Shown here: in pieces, positions 1 through 7,714 of the stretch | How positions within the stretch are numbered: the stretch's first letter is position 1 | Layout: each line of letters starts with the position of its first letter | Source: Mycobacterium shinjukuense | GTDB lineage: Bacteria; Actinomycetota; Actinomycetes; Mycobacteriales; Mycobacteriaceae | Length of the DNA: 64,000 nt | NCBI RefSeq assembly: GCF_010730055.1 | Contig: NZ_AP022575.1 | Coordinates: forward strand, 3,534,001 to 3,598,000 | Direction of reading: 5' to 3' | The notes under the pieces: model-generated | The model's database searches: none | Told to the model about the DNA's origin: nothing | Seen by the model: the letters and a program-made list of their open reading frames with translations, nothing else | Position numbers and translations under genes: made by a program

Positions 1-128
1 CCACCCGCACCACCCAACCAGCAGCAGCCGGAACAACGGTGTTTGCTGAAAAGGCTCGGGGCGCCGAAAGGATACGGATACGATGTGCTTCAGCCCGACC
101 ATCCGGAGTTGATGGGAGCACAGAGCGC

Positions 129-300
129 ATGTCATTTGTGACCGCGACACCGGACATGGTGGGGGCGGCCTCGGAGTCGGCGGGGATTAGGTCGATGATC
201 GCCGCGGCCAACGTGGCTGCGGCGGCCCCCTACCACCGGGGTAATGGCGGCGGCCGCCGATGAGGTGTCGGCGGCCGTCGCAACCCTGTTCGGGACCTAA
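129..300 (+). pseudogene. PE-family N-terminal fragment, frameshifted
   Basis: The ATG at 129 opens a typical PE domain start (MSFVTATPDMVGAASESAG, then SMIAAANVAAAAP). The frame breaks at 231, where one extra T lies in GGCCCCC-T-ACCACC. Skipping that base restores the PE motif TTGVMAAAADEVSAAVATLFG. A TAA stop at 298-300 follows directly, so the domain ends where PE proteins normally continue into HAQAYQ. The product would be about 57 residues even if repaired. The 1-128 stretch upstream shows nothing else recognisable. It is either a relic or a very short PE gene with an assembly error. Confidence 0.75.
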
Positions 301-610
301 GCCCAGCGTTGTCGGCTTTGCCGATCGAATCGGCCAACGGATGACTGCCCACGGTGGGTGCGACAAACTCGGCGCAGGACAAGCCAGTCGCGCCGACCAG
401 GGCGTCCCACACCGCTAGCTGGACCACCTGGGTTACTGGGTTGAGCTAGCGCCAGCACAATCCGGGCGCTGTTAGCTGGGTTCGACCTGGCCGGCGGAGC
501 CATAGCATGGTGCGTTGCCGCTCGAGCCACCACGGATCCGGCACGCAGGCCGTGGATACTATCGACAGGCGTATTGTGATCTATAACACCTCAGCCCAAG
601 GGAGCCTGCG
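301..610. other. non-coding gap
   Basis: No gene is seen between the PE relic and the small protein at 611. Open frames here lack codon bias and known motifs. The only signals noted are a TATAAC hexamer at 582-587 and the purine-rich ribosome binding site AAGGGAG at about 598-604, both belonging to the next gene. Confidence 0.6.
582..587 (+). promoter_or_regulatory. candidate -10 element of the Sdh1 operon
   Basis: TATAAC fits the mycobacterial SigA-type -10 pattern TANNNT only partly (last base C) but is the best match in the gap. A TCGACA-like -35 lies upstream with a short spacer of about 14 bp. It would give a short leader containing the AAGGGAG site before the TTG start at 611. Confidence 0.35.
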
Positions 611-907
611 TTGTCCACCACTGCCGAACTCGCCGAACTGCACGACCTCGTCGGCGGACTTCGGCGTTGCGTCACCGCGCTGAAGGCGCGATATGGCGAC
701 AGCCCGGCGATGCGGCGCATCGTCATCGACGCCGATCGGATCCTCACCGACATCCAATTGCTCGATACCGACGTGTCCGAATTGGACCTGGATCGCGCCA
801 CAGTGCAGCAATCCAGCGAGAAAATCGCCATCCCCGACACCGACTACGATCGCGATTTCTGGCGCGATGTCGACGACGAAGGTGTCGGAGGTCACAGCCG
901 GTACTGA
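611..907 (+). CDS. small conserved protein, first gene of the Sdh1 operon (Rv0250c-like)
   Basis: This is a 98-residue acidic, soluble protein with no signal peptide or membrane segment. The sequence (STTAELAELHDLVGGLRRC... to ...FWRDVDDEGVGG) matches what I recall of M. tuberculosis Rv0250c (97 aa). The start is a TTG at 611 preceded by AAGGGAG at 598-604. The N-terminal half looks helical (AELAELHDLVGGLRRCVTAL). The gene lies 79 bp upstream of the succinate dehydrogenase anchor on the same strand. Co-transcription suggests an accessory role for the enzyme, but no function can be assigned from sequence. Confidence 0.85.
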   Translation: MSTTAELAELHDLVGGLRRCVTALKARYGDSPAMRRIVIDADRILTDIQLLDTDVSELDLDRATVQQSSEKIAIPDTDYDRDFWRDVDDEGVGGHSRY

Positions 908-920
908 CAACCAAACCCGG

Positions 921-973
921 GCGGAAAGATACTTCCGCTAGCTGTGTACCCTTCGACGAGGTAACAGTCGAAG
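921..973 (+). repeat. two tandem inverted repeats ahead of sdhC
   Basis: GCGGAA-AGATAC-TTCCGC (921-938, 6-bp perfect arms) is followed by CTTCGAC-N9-GTCGAAG (951-973, 7-bp perfect arms). Both lie between the small gene and the anchor gene, and the second ends 13 bp before the sdhC ATG. They could be RNA hairpins that tune sdhCAB expression or operator sites for a dimeric regulator. There is no T-run, so a classical terminator is unlikely. Confidence 0.5.
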
Positions 974-986
974 AGGATCACACTAG

Positions 987-1808
987 ATGAGCGCACCTAC
1001 GGCGAACCGTCCTGCAACCGGCGTTTTCTCACCCACCCGGGCACAAATCTCGGAGCGGACCCTGCGCACCGACCTCTGGTGGTGGGCCCCATTGGTGACC
1101 AACGTCGGGTTCTTGGCTTTCATCCTCTACGCCACCACCCGGGCATTTTGGGGCAGCGGATACTGGGTGGAGAAATACCACTATCTGACACCGTTCTACT
1201 CACCGTGCATCAGCGCGTCCTGCGCACCGGGCGCCAGCCACCTGGGCGTCTGGCTAGGCCATTTTCCGTGGTGGATTCCGTTGGGAGCAGCGGTATTACC
1301 GTTCCTGCTTGGTTTCCGGATCACCTGCTACTACTACCGCAAGGCTTACTACCGGTCGGTTTGGCAGTCGCCGACGAGTTGTGCGGTGCCTGAACCGCGT
1401 GCCCGCTACACTGGTGAAACTCGGTTTCCCTTGATCGTCCAGAACATCCACCGGTACTTCTTCTACGTCGCGTTTGCTGTCTCGTTGCTCAACAGCTACG
1501 ACGCAATCGTGGCGTTTCACTCACCGACTGGCTTCGGATTCGGTTTGGGCAACGTCATTTTGACGCTTAATGTGCTCCTGCTGTGGGCGTATACCGTCTC
1601 GTGCCACTCCTGCCGGCACGTCACCGGTGGCAGGCTCAAGCACTTTTCCAAACACCCTGTGCGGTATTGGATCTGGACACAGGTGAGCAAGCTGAATACC
1701 CGGCACATGCAATTCGCGTGGATCACGCTCGGAACGCTGTCCCTCACCGATTTCTACATCATGCTGGTGTCAAACGGCTACATCACAGACGTCAGGTTCA
1801 TCGGCTGA
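987..1808 (+). CDS. sdhC: succinate dehydrogenase 1 membrane anchor subunit
   Basis: This 273-residue integral membrane subunit has about five hydrophobic segments (for example around residues 30-50, 90-112, 150-170, 180-210 and 245-262). It anchors the catalytic dimer to the membrane and passes electrons to menaquinone. It matches Rv0249c in order and length (273 aa). Notable metal-ligand candidates are SCHSCRH (about residues 206-212), SPCISASC and conserved His residues near LNTRHMQFAW. The mycobacterial Sdh1 complex has been reported to carry a membrane-embedded Rieske-type Fe-S centre, and this CxxC/H pattern would suit that. The ATG at 987 has AGAGGA 9 bp upstream. Genes for the flavoprotein and Fe-S subunits follow. 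Confidence 0.9.
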   Translation: MSAPTANRPATGVFSPTRAQISERTLRTDLWWWAPLVTNVGFLAFILYATTRAFWGSGYWVEKYHYLTPFYSPCISASCAPGASHLGVWLGHFPWWIPLGAAVLPFLLGFRITCYYYRKAYYRSVWQSPTSCAVPEPRARYTGETRFPLIVQNIHRYFFYVAFAVSLLNSYDAIVAFHSPTGFGFGLGNVILTLNVLLLWAYTVSCHSCRHVTGGRLKHFSKHPVRYWIWTQVSKLNTRHMQFAWITLGTLSLTDFYIMLVSNGYITDVRFIG

Positions 1809-1868
1809 ACAGCCCATCAGCTCCAGCAGCAAACATCGAGTCATTACCGAAAAGCTGAGTGAGGTTTC

Positions 1869-3797
1869 ATGGTTGAGGTCGAGCGGCACTCCTACGACGT
1901 AGTCGTGATCGGTGCCGGCGGCGCGGGATTGCGCGCGGTCATCGAGGCGCGCGAACGCGGCTTGCGGGTCGCGGTGGTGTGCAAATCCCTGTTCGGCAAG
2001 GCGCACACGGTGATGGCCGAGGGCGGCTGCGCGGCCGCGATGGGCAACGTGAACCCGAAAGACAACTGGAAGACCCATTTCGGCGACACGATGCGAGGTG
2101 GGAAGTTCCTGAACAACTGGCGGATGGCCGAACTGCACGCTAAGGAGGCGCCGGACCGGGTCTGGGAGATGGAGAGCTACGGCGCGCTTTTCGACCGCAC
2201 CGAAGACGGCCGGATCAGCCAACGCAACTTCGGCGGGCACACGTATCCGAGGTTGGCGCACGTCGGCGACCGCACCGGCCTAGAGTTGATCCGCACCTTG
2301 CAGCAGAAGATCGTTTCGCTGCAGCAGGAAGATTACGCCGAACTCGGTGACTACGAGGCGCGGATCAAGGTCTTCGCGGAATGCACGATCACCGAACTGA
2401 TCAAGGACGGCCCTGAAAGCGACGGACGGATCGCCGGAGCGTTCGGCTACTGGCGGGAAAGTGGCCGGTTCATCGTGTTTGAGGCTCCAGCGGTGGTGCT
2501 CGCCACCGGCGGAATCGGCAAGTCGTTCAAGGTGACATCCAACTCCTGGGAGTACACCGGCGACGGGCATGCCCTGGCGCTGCGGGCCGGCGCTTCGCTG
2601 ATCAACATGGAGTTCGTCCAGTTCCACCCGACGGGCATGGTGTGGCCGCCCAGCGTGAAGGGGATCCTGGTCACCGAGGGTGTCCGCGGTGACGGCGGGG
2701 TGCTGAAGAACTCCGAGGGAACCCGGTTCATGTTCGACTACATCCCGTCGGTGTTCAAAGGCCAGTACGCCGAAACCGAACAAGAAGCCGACCAATGGCT
2801 CAAGGACAACGACTCGGCCCGGCGCACCCCGGACCTGCTGCCCCGCGATGAGGTCGCCCGCGCGATCAACGCCGAAGTCAAGGCCGGCCGCGGCACACCC
2901 CACGGCGGGGTTTACCTCGACATCGCGTCGCGCCTGACGCCCGACGAGATCAAGCGGCGGCTGCCGTCGATGTATCACCAGTTCAAGGAGCTAGCCGAGG
3001 TCGATATCACCGCGCAGCCAATGGAAGTGGGGCCTACCTGCCACTACGTGATGGGTGGTGTCGAGGTCGACGCGGACACCGGCGCGGCCAAAGTGCCCGG
3101 GCTGTTCGCGGCCGGCGAGTGTTCCGGCGGTATGCACGGCTCCAACCGGCTGGGCGGCAATTCGCTATCCGACCTACTGGTTTTCGGACGGCGGGCGGGC
3201 CTGGGCGCCGCCGACTACGTGCGGGCTCTGAACAGCCGCCCGGTGGTATCCCAGCAGGCCGTCGACGCCGCGGCCGCGCAGGCGCTGCGCCCCTTCGAGG
3301 GGCCCAAAGACGGCTCCGCACCGGAGAATCCGTATGCGCTCCAAATGGACTTGCAGTACGTGATGAACGACCTGGTCGGCATCATTCGCACCGAGGCGGA
3401 GATCTCCCGGGCGTTGACCCTATTGAGCGAGCTGTGGACGCGATACGAACGGGTGCACGTCGAAGGGCACCGCCAGTACAACCCAGGCTGGAATCTGTCC
3501 ATCGACCTGCGCAACATGCTGCTGGTCAGCGAGTGCGTGGCCAGGGCCGCGCTGCAACGCACCGAAAGTCGCGGCGGCCACACCCGCGACGACCACCCCG
3601 GCATGGATCCCAACTGGCGCAAAACCCTGCTGGTCTGCCGCGCCACCGAGGGCGCCGACGGCTCCCACGTCGCCATCACGCGCGAGCCGCAGGTGCCGAT
3701 GCGGGCCGACCTGCTGGAACTCTTCGACATCTCCGAGCTGGAGAAGTACTACACCGAAGAGGAGTTGGCCGAGCATCCAGGACGGAGAGACAAATGA
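1869..3797 (+). CDS. sdhA: succinate dehydrogenase 1 flavoprotein subunit
   Basis: This 642-residue flavoprotein oxidises succinate to fumarate, with FAD as the prosthetic group. The N-terminal Rossmann motif is VIGAGGAGLRA (residues about 14-24). The HTVMAEGGCAAAMGN segment holds the expected FAD-linking histidine. Active-site and FAD motifs include EFVQFHPTGM, HYVMGGVEVD and HGSNRLGGNSLSDLLVFGRRAG. The C-terminal helical domain contains RGGHTRDDHPGMD, as in other SdhA/FrdA proteins. Length agrees with Rv0248c (about 646 aa). The ATG at 1869 follows GAGTGAGG. The stop overlaps the next start as ATGA, indicating translational coupling to sdhB. Confidence 0.96.
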   Translation: MVEVERHSYDVVVIGAGGAGLRAVIEARERGLRVAVVCKSLFGKAHTVMAEGGCAAAMGNVNPKDNWKTHFGDTMRGGKFLNNWRMAELHAKEAPDRVWEMESYGALFDRTEDGRISQRNFGGHTYPRLAHVGDRTGLELIRTLQQKIVSLQQEDYAELGDYEARIKVFAECTITELIKDGPESDGRIAGAFGYWRESGRFIVFEAPAVVLATGGIGKSFKVTSNSWEYTGDGHALALRAGASLINMEFVQFHPTGMVWPPSVKGILVTEGVRGDGGVLKNSEGTRFMFDYIPSVFKGQYAETEQEADQWLKDNDSARRTPDLLPRDEVARAINAEVKAGRGTPHGGVYLDIASRLTPDEIKRRLPSMYHQFKELAEVDITAQPMEVGPTCHYVMGGVEVDADTGAAKVPGLFAAGECSGGMHGSNRLGGNSLSDLLVFGRRAGLGAADYVRALNSRPVVSQQAVDAAAAQALRPFEGPKDGSAPENPYALQMDLQYVMNDLVGIIRTEAEISRALTLLSELWTRYERVHVEGHRQYNPGWNLSIDLRNMLLVSECVARAALQRTESRGGHTRDDHPGMDPNWRKTLLVCRATEGADGSHVAITREPQVPMRADLLELFDISELEKYYTEEELAEHPGRRDK

Positions 3798-4540
3798 CCT
3801 ACAACGCGAGCATGCGGGTCTGGCGCGGCGACCAGACCAGCGGCGATCTCCGCGATTTCACCGTCGAGGTCAACGAGGGCGAGGTTGTGCTCGACGTCAT
3901 TCTCCGGCTGCAGCAGACGCAGGCTCCAGATCTTGCGGTGCGCTGGAACTGCAAGGCGGGCAAGTGCGGGTCCTGCTCGGCAGAGATCAATGGCAAGCCC
4001 GGGCTGATGTGCATGACCCGGATGTCGACGTTCGCCGAGGACGAGATCGTCACCGTCACGCCGATGCGAACCTTTCCGGTCATTCGCGATCTGGTCACCG
4101 ACGTCTCGTTCAACTACCAGAAAGCACGGGAGATCCCGTCCTTCGCACCACCCAAGGACCTGCAGCCGGGTGAGTACCGGATGGCGCAGCTGGATGTCGC
4201 ACGCTCGCAAGAATTCCGCAAATGCATCGAATGCTTTCTGTGCCAAAACGTCTGCCACGTGGTTCGCGATCACGAGGAAAACAAGCAGGCGTTCTCCGGG
4301 CCGCGGTTTCTGATGCGTATCGCCGAGCTTGAGATGCATCCGCTGGACACGCGGGACCGGCGCGAGCAGGCGCAGCAGGTGCACGGCCTGGGCTTGTGCA
4401 ACATCACCAAGTGCTGCACCGAGGTGTGCCCGGAGAAGATCAAGATCACCGACAATGCGCTGATTCCGATGAAAGAGCGGGTCGCCGACCGCAAATACGA
4501 CCCGATCGTGTGGCTGGGCAACAAGTTGTTCCGCCGCTAG
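3794..4540 (+). CDS. sdhB: succinate dehydrogenase 1 iron-sulfur subunit
   Basis: This 248-residue Fe-S protein relays electrons from FAD to the anchor. The N-terminal ferredoxin domain has the [2Fe-2S] ligands in CKAGKCGSCSAE plus a later Cys in GLMCMTRMS. The C-terminal half carries CIECFLCQNVC and CNITKCCTEVCPEK for the [4Fe-4S] and [3Fe-4S] clusters. Length equals that of Rv0247c. The ATG at 3794 overlaps the sdhA stop by 4 bp, so start choice is firm despite an open frame extending upstream inside sdhA. It is the last gene of the operon. Confidence 0.96.
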   Translation: MTYNASMRVWRGDQTSGDLRDFTVEVNEGEVVLDVILRLQQTQAPDLAVRWNCKAGKCGSCSAEINGKPGLMCMTRMSTFAEDEIVTVTPMRTFPVIRDLVTDVSFNYQKAREIPSFAPPKDLQPGEYRMAQLDVARSQEFRKCIECFLCQNVCHVVRDHEENKQAFSGPRFLMRIAELEMHPLDTRDRREQAQQVHGLGLCNITKCCTEVCPEKIKITDNALIPMKERVADRKYDPIVWLGNKLFRR

Positions 4541-4549
4541 TTAGTTTCG

Positions 4550-4700
4550 GTTGTCCGTCTGCGGGAGCAAGCCGCTTCGCCGAGTAGGCGGCAGCCAGAT
4601 TGAGCAGCAGGAGGATGACCACCGGCCACACCGCATCGGGCACTTGGGTGATGAGGCCCAGCACCCGGCTAACCCAAGCCTGCGCCGATGACGAGCTGAC
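4550..4700 (-). pseudogene. possible remnant of a lost integral membrane protein (Rv0246-like)
   Basis: In the 290-bp gap after sdhB the minus strand reads SRVLGLITQVPDAVWPV then VILLLLNLAAAYSAKRLAPA, a convincing membrane helix with a basic edge. It has no start codon, ribosome site or sensible upstream sequence. In M. tuberculosis the membrane-protein gene Rv0246 sits downstream of the flavin reductase gene on that strand, which is exactly this place. I infer a decayed C-terminal end of that gene. A chance hydrophobic reading of GC-rich DNA is possible. Confidence 0.4.
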
Positions 4701-4831
4701 CGATGAGCGACATTTCGCACAGCCGGCTCGGCGCGGCGGGCGATCCAAAGTTGGCCCGCCGGGACGCCGATTTAGCTGGCGATCGATGCAAGTGCGGTGA
4801 CGCGGCTGATGGCGACGAGGGCAGGCCGGAT

Positions 4832-5320
4832 TCAAACGCCTAGCCGGCGGAATTCGCTGCGGTGAAATACGATCGGCGCCACCTCCGGATCCACCGTCAC
4901 GTGGCTGACCCGCAGTACCACGATGGTGTGGTCGCCGGCCGGGATCAGTTGTTCGATCGCGCTTTCCAGCCACAGACCGGTGCCCTTGACGAAGACCGCT
5001 CCTGATTGGGTGGAAACCGTTTCCAAGCCAGCGAACCTGTCGCCGGTCTTCGCGGCCAAGGTGCGCGCGGCCTCGTCGTGAGCCTCCCCGAGCACGCTGA
5101 TGCCCAGCATCGGCACGCGTTTGAGTTTGGGCCACGTGGTCGAAATGTTCTGCACGCAAAACGAGACCAGGGGAGGCTCCAGCGAGACCGGGACGAAGGT
5201 GCTGGCCGCCAGCCCCTCCCGAACACCGTCGACCTCGGCGGCGATGGCCACCACACCGGACGGAAAGTGGCCGAACGCCTCACGCAGTGAGGACGGGGTC
5301 AGCCTGCTGTGTGAGTTCAC
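4832..5320 (-). CDS. flavin reductase-like FMN-binding protein (Rv0245-like)
   Basis: This 162-residue protein of the flavin_reduct family uses NAD(P)H to reduce flavin, commonly as the partner of a two-component monooxygenase. Family signatures are the N-terminal REAFGHFPSGVVAIAAE, the FMN-binding stretch AASTFVPVSLEPPLVSFCV, and GDHTIVVLRV near the C-terminus. It has no membrane segment. Length equals that of Rv0245. The start is a GTG at 5320 on the minus strand. It diverges from fadE5 across a 284-bp region. No cognate monooxygenase is adjacent, so its partner is unknown. Confidence 0.88.
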   Translation of the reverse strand: MNSHSRLTPSSLREAFGHFPSGVVAIAAEVDGVREGLAASTFVPVSLEPPLVSFCVQNISTTWPKLKRVPMLGISVLGEAHDEAARTLAAKTGDRFAGLETVSTQSGAVFVKGTGLWLESAIEQLIPAGDHTIVVLRVSHVTVDPEVAPIVFHRSEFRRLGV

Positions 5321-5470
5321 CGGACTTCAGTCGCCCCTTGAGCCGAGGACGGGTTTCCCGTCCCCGACCCTACTCGTCGACTACCCGCGCCGTGGTCCCG
5401 CCCACACCCGTCGTTCGTCCCTCATCGTCGCAGGTGAAAGGGGATGCCGGGGACGCCGATCAACACCAGC

Positions 5471-5482
5471 CCAACCGGTTGG
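5471..5482. promoter_or_regulatory. 12-bp perfect palindrome in the reductase/fadE5 divergent region
   Basis: CCAACCGGTTGG is a perfect palindrome in the 284-bp region between the divergent flavin reductase and fadE5 genes. It lies about 40 bp upstream of the fadE5 -10 candidate. It could be an activator or repressor site, but chance is not excluded. The rest of 5321-5604 holds only the fadE5 promoter signals. Confidence 0.3.
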
Positions 5483-5523
5483 TTAGTTAGCTCACATTGA
5501 CTTGCGTTGACGTATCTCGCCGA

Positions 5524-5529
5524 TATATT
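5524..5529 (+). promoter_or_regulatory. candidate -10 of fadE5
   Basis: TATATT fits TANNNT and is embedded in the only AT-rich patch of the region. TTGACT at 5497 and TTGACG at 5507 lie upstream with spacers of 21 and 11 bp, neither ideal. Predicted transcription would start near 5536, just before the palindrome at 5538-5553. Confidence 0.45.
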
Positions 5530-5537
5530 TTAGCGGC

Positions 5538-5553
5538 GTTACTGGTGGGTAAC
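5538..5553. promoter_or_regulatory. candidate TetR operator at the fadE5 transcription start
   Basis: GTTACTGGTGGGTAAC contains TTACT-GGTG-GGTAA, the same 14-bp layout (TTACT-N4-AGTAA with one change) found at 9094-9107 and 13339-13352. It sits immediately downstream of the -10 candidate, a position suited to repression. The TetR encoded at 12688-13314 is the likely binder (inference). Confidence 0.5.
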
Positions 5554-5604
5554 TTAGCCCGAGTACCCAACCATCAGGTGGCATTCTCAACGAGGAGGAA
5601 CGTA

Positions 5605-7440
5605 GTGAGCCACTACCGCAGCAACGTCCGCGACCAGATTTTCAACCTGTTCGAGGTGATGGGCGTTGACAAGGCTTTGGGTGCCGGCGAGTTCAGCGAT
5701 TTGGACGTCGACACCGCCCACGAAATGCTCGCCGAGGTCAGCCGGTTGGCTGAGGGGCCGATCGCCGCTTCGTTCGTCGAGGGTGACCGCAACCCGCCGA
5801 CCTTTGACCCCCAGACCCACTTGGTGACGTTGCCGGAGTCGTTCAAGAGGTCGGTGCAGGCGTTCATGGAAGCCGGTTGGGACAAGGCCGGCATCGACGA
5901 GGCGCTGGGCGGCATGCCGATGCCCAAGGCATTGGTGTGGGCGCTGCACGAGCACATTCTGGGCGCCAACCCGGCGGTGTGGATGTATGCCGGCGGCGCC
6001 GGTTTCGCCAACATCCTCTACCACCTAGGCACCGAGGAGCAGAAGAAGTGGGCGGTGATCGCCGCCGAGCGCCAGTGGGGTTCGACGATGGTGCTCACCG
6101 AGCCGGACGCCGGCTCGGACGTGGGTGCCGGCCGGACCAAGGCCACCCAGCAGGAGGACGGTTCCTGGCACATCGACGGGGTCAAGCGATTCATCACGTC
6201 GGGTGATTCCGGCGACCTGTTCGAGAACATCTTCCACCTGGTGCTGGCCCGCCCCGAAGGCGCCGGCCCCGGCACTAAGGGGCTGTCGCTGTTCTTCGTG
6301 CCCAAGTTTCTGTTCGACTTCGAGACCGGTGAGCTGGGCGAGCGCAACGGCGTGTTCGTCACCAACGTCGAGCACAAGATGGGCCTGAAGGTGTCGGCAA
6401 CCTGTGAGCTTTCCTTCGGCCAGCACGGCGTACCGGCCAAGGGCTGGCTGGTCGGCGAGGTGCACGACGGGATTGCGCAGATGTTCGAAGTGATCGAGCA
6501 GGCCCGGATGATGGTCGGCACGAAGGCCATCGCAACGCTGTCCACCGGCTATCTGAACGCGCTGGAGTACGCCAAGTCGCGCGTCCAGGGCGCCGACCTG
6601 ACCCAGATGACCGACAAGACCGCGCCGCGGGTGACGATCACCCACCACCCCGACGTACGCCGGTCGTTGATGACCCAGAAGGCCTACGCCGAGGGTCTGC
6701 GCGCGCTCTACCTCTACACCGCCACATTCCAGGACCCGGCGGTCGCCGAGGCGGTGCACGGCGTGGATGCCAAGCTGGCCGTCAAGATCAACGACCTGTT
6801 GCTGCCGGTGGTCAAGGGTGTCGGCTCCGAGCAGGCCTACGCGAAGCTGACCGAGAGCCTGCAGACCCTGGGCGGCTCCGGCTTCCTGCAGGACTACCCG
6901 ATCGAGCAGTACATCCGGGACGCCAAGATCGACTCGCTGTACGAAGGCACCACCGCGATTCAGGCCCAGGACTTCTTCTTCCGCAAGATCGTCCGCGACA
7001 AGGGTGTGGCGTTGACCCACGTTTCGGGCCAGATTCAGCAGTTCGTCGACAGCGAGTCCGGCAACGGCCGGCTGAAGACCGAACGCGCCCTGTTGGCCAA
7101 GGCGCTGACCGATGTTCAGGCGATGGCGGCCGCGCTGACCGGCTACCTGATGGCCGCGCAGCAGGACGTCACCAGCCTCTACAAGGTGGGCCTGGGTTCG
7201 GTGCGCTTCCTGATGAGCGTCGGTGACCTGGTCATCGGCTGGTTGCTGCAGCGTCAGGCCGCGGTGGCCATCGAGGCGCTCGACGCCGGCGCCAGCGGCG
7301 ACGAGCGGTCCTTCTACGAGGGCAAGGTCGCGGTGGCCTCGTTCTTCGCCAAGAACTTCTTGCCGCTGCTGACCAGCACTCGCGAGGTGATCGAGACGCT
7401 GGACAACGACATCATGGAACTCGACGAGACCGCTTTCTAA
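5605..7440 (+). CDS. fadE5: acyl-CoA dehydrogenase FadE5
   Basis: This 611-residue flavoenzyme introduces the alpha-beta double bond in acyl-CoA during beta-oxidation. The substrate range is broad in the M. tuberculosis protein. The GTG at 5605 gives exactly the length of Rv0244c and follows GAGGAGGAA at 5591. An upstream in-frame extension from 5497 would run through the promoter, so it is rejected. Domain order: N-terminal helical region, FAD-binding MVLTEPDAGSDVG and the beta-domain. The catalytic glutamate is E447 in LYEGTTAIQAQDF, followed by a C-terminal extension typical of this subgroup. It is a single-gene unit ended by two hairpins, with its promoter carrying a palindrome shared with fadA2/fabG4. 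Confidence 0.97.
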   Translation: MSHYRSNVRDQIFNLFEVMGVDKALGAGEFSDLDVDTAHEMLAEVSRLAEGPIAASFVEGDRNPPTFDPQTHLVTLPESFKRSVQAFMEAGWDKAGIDEALGGMPMPKALVWALHEHILGANPAVWMYAGGAGFANILYHLGTEEQKKWAVIAAERQWGSTMVLTEPDAGSDVGAGRTKATQQEDGSWHIDGVKRFITSGDSGDLFENIFHLVLARPEGAGPGTKGLSLFFVPKFLFDFETGELGERNGVFVTNVEHKMGLKVSATCELSFGQHGVPAKGWLVGEVHDGIAQMFEVIEQARMMVGTKAIATLSTGYLNALEYAKSRVQGADLTQMTDKTAPRVTITHHPDVRRSLMTQKAYAEGLRALYLYTATFQDPAVAEAVHGVDAKLAVKINDLLLPVVKGVGSEQAYAKLTESLQTLGGSGFLQDYPIEQYIRDAKIDSLYEGTTAIQAQDFFFRKIVRDKGVALTHVSGQIQQFVDSESGNGRLKTERALLAKALTDVQAMAAALTGYLMAAQQDVTSLYKVGLGSVRFLMSVGDLVIGWLLQRQAAVAIEALDAGASGDERSFYEGKVAVASFFAKNFLPLLTSTREVIETLDNDIMELDETAF

Positions 7441-7453
7441 CACCAACCGCAAC

Positions 7454-7496
7454 CGCAAGATCCCCCCGGTTTCCGGGTTGAACCGGGGGAATCTCG
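7454..7496. terminator. hairpin after fadE5
   Basis: The sequence CGCAAGATCCCCCCGGTT pairs with AACCGGGGGAATCTCGCG around a 9-base loop, leaving a small bulge. It begins 13 bp after the fadE5 stop. It lacks a strong T-run, as is usual for mycobacterial terminators. Confidence 0.6.
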
Positions 7497-7513
7497 CGTG
7501 TGGCCCAAAAAGA

Positions 7514-7544
7514 CCGCCGCTGGATCCCCTCGCTCCAGCGGCGG
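7514..7544. terminator. second hairpin between convergent fadE5 and fadA2
   Basis: CCGCCGCTGGA (7514-7524) and TCCAGCGGCGG (7534-7544) are perfect 11-bp arms around a 9-base loop, followed by CCCTTT. Together with the first hairpin it probably ends transcription from fadE5. The remaining DNA to 7714 shows only a CGTCACGTGACCGG palindrome near 7568. Confidence 0.65.
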
Positions 7545-7714
7545 CCCTTTCCGTACCTTCGTCGTCCGTCACGTGACCGGGGGTCGATCTGGGGATCGCC
7601 CCGCGTTGTCGTCGGGGTCGGGTCAGACCACAACGCGGGGCTATCCGAACCACCAAATACCCATCCGGTCGCGCCGCTAACCCTGCAGTGAAGAAGTTGA
7701 TTCGGTGTCGGCGT

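Noticed and set aside
7560..7580. CGTCACGTGACCGG-type palindrome as an operator
   Set aside because: It lies between two convergent genes downstream of terminators, with no promoter nearby; probably chance or part of the terminator region.
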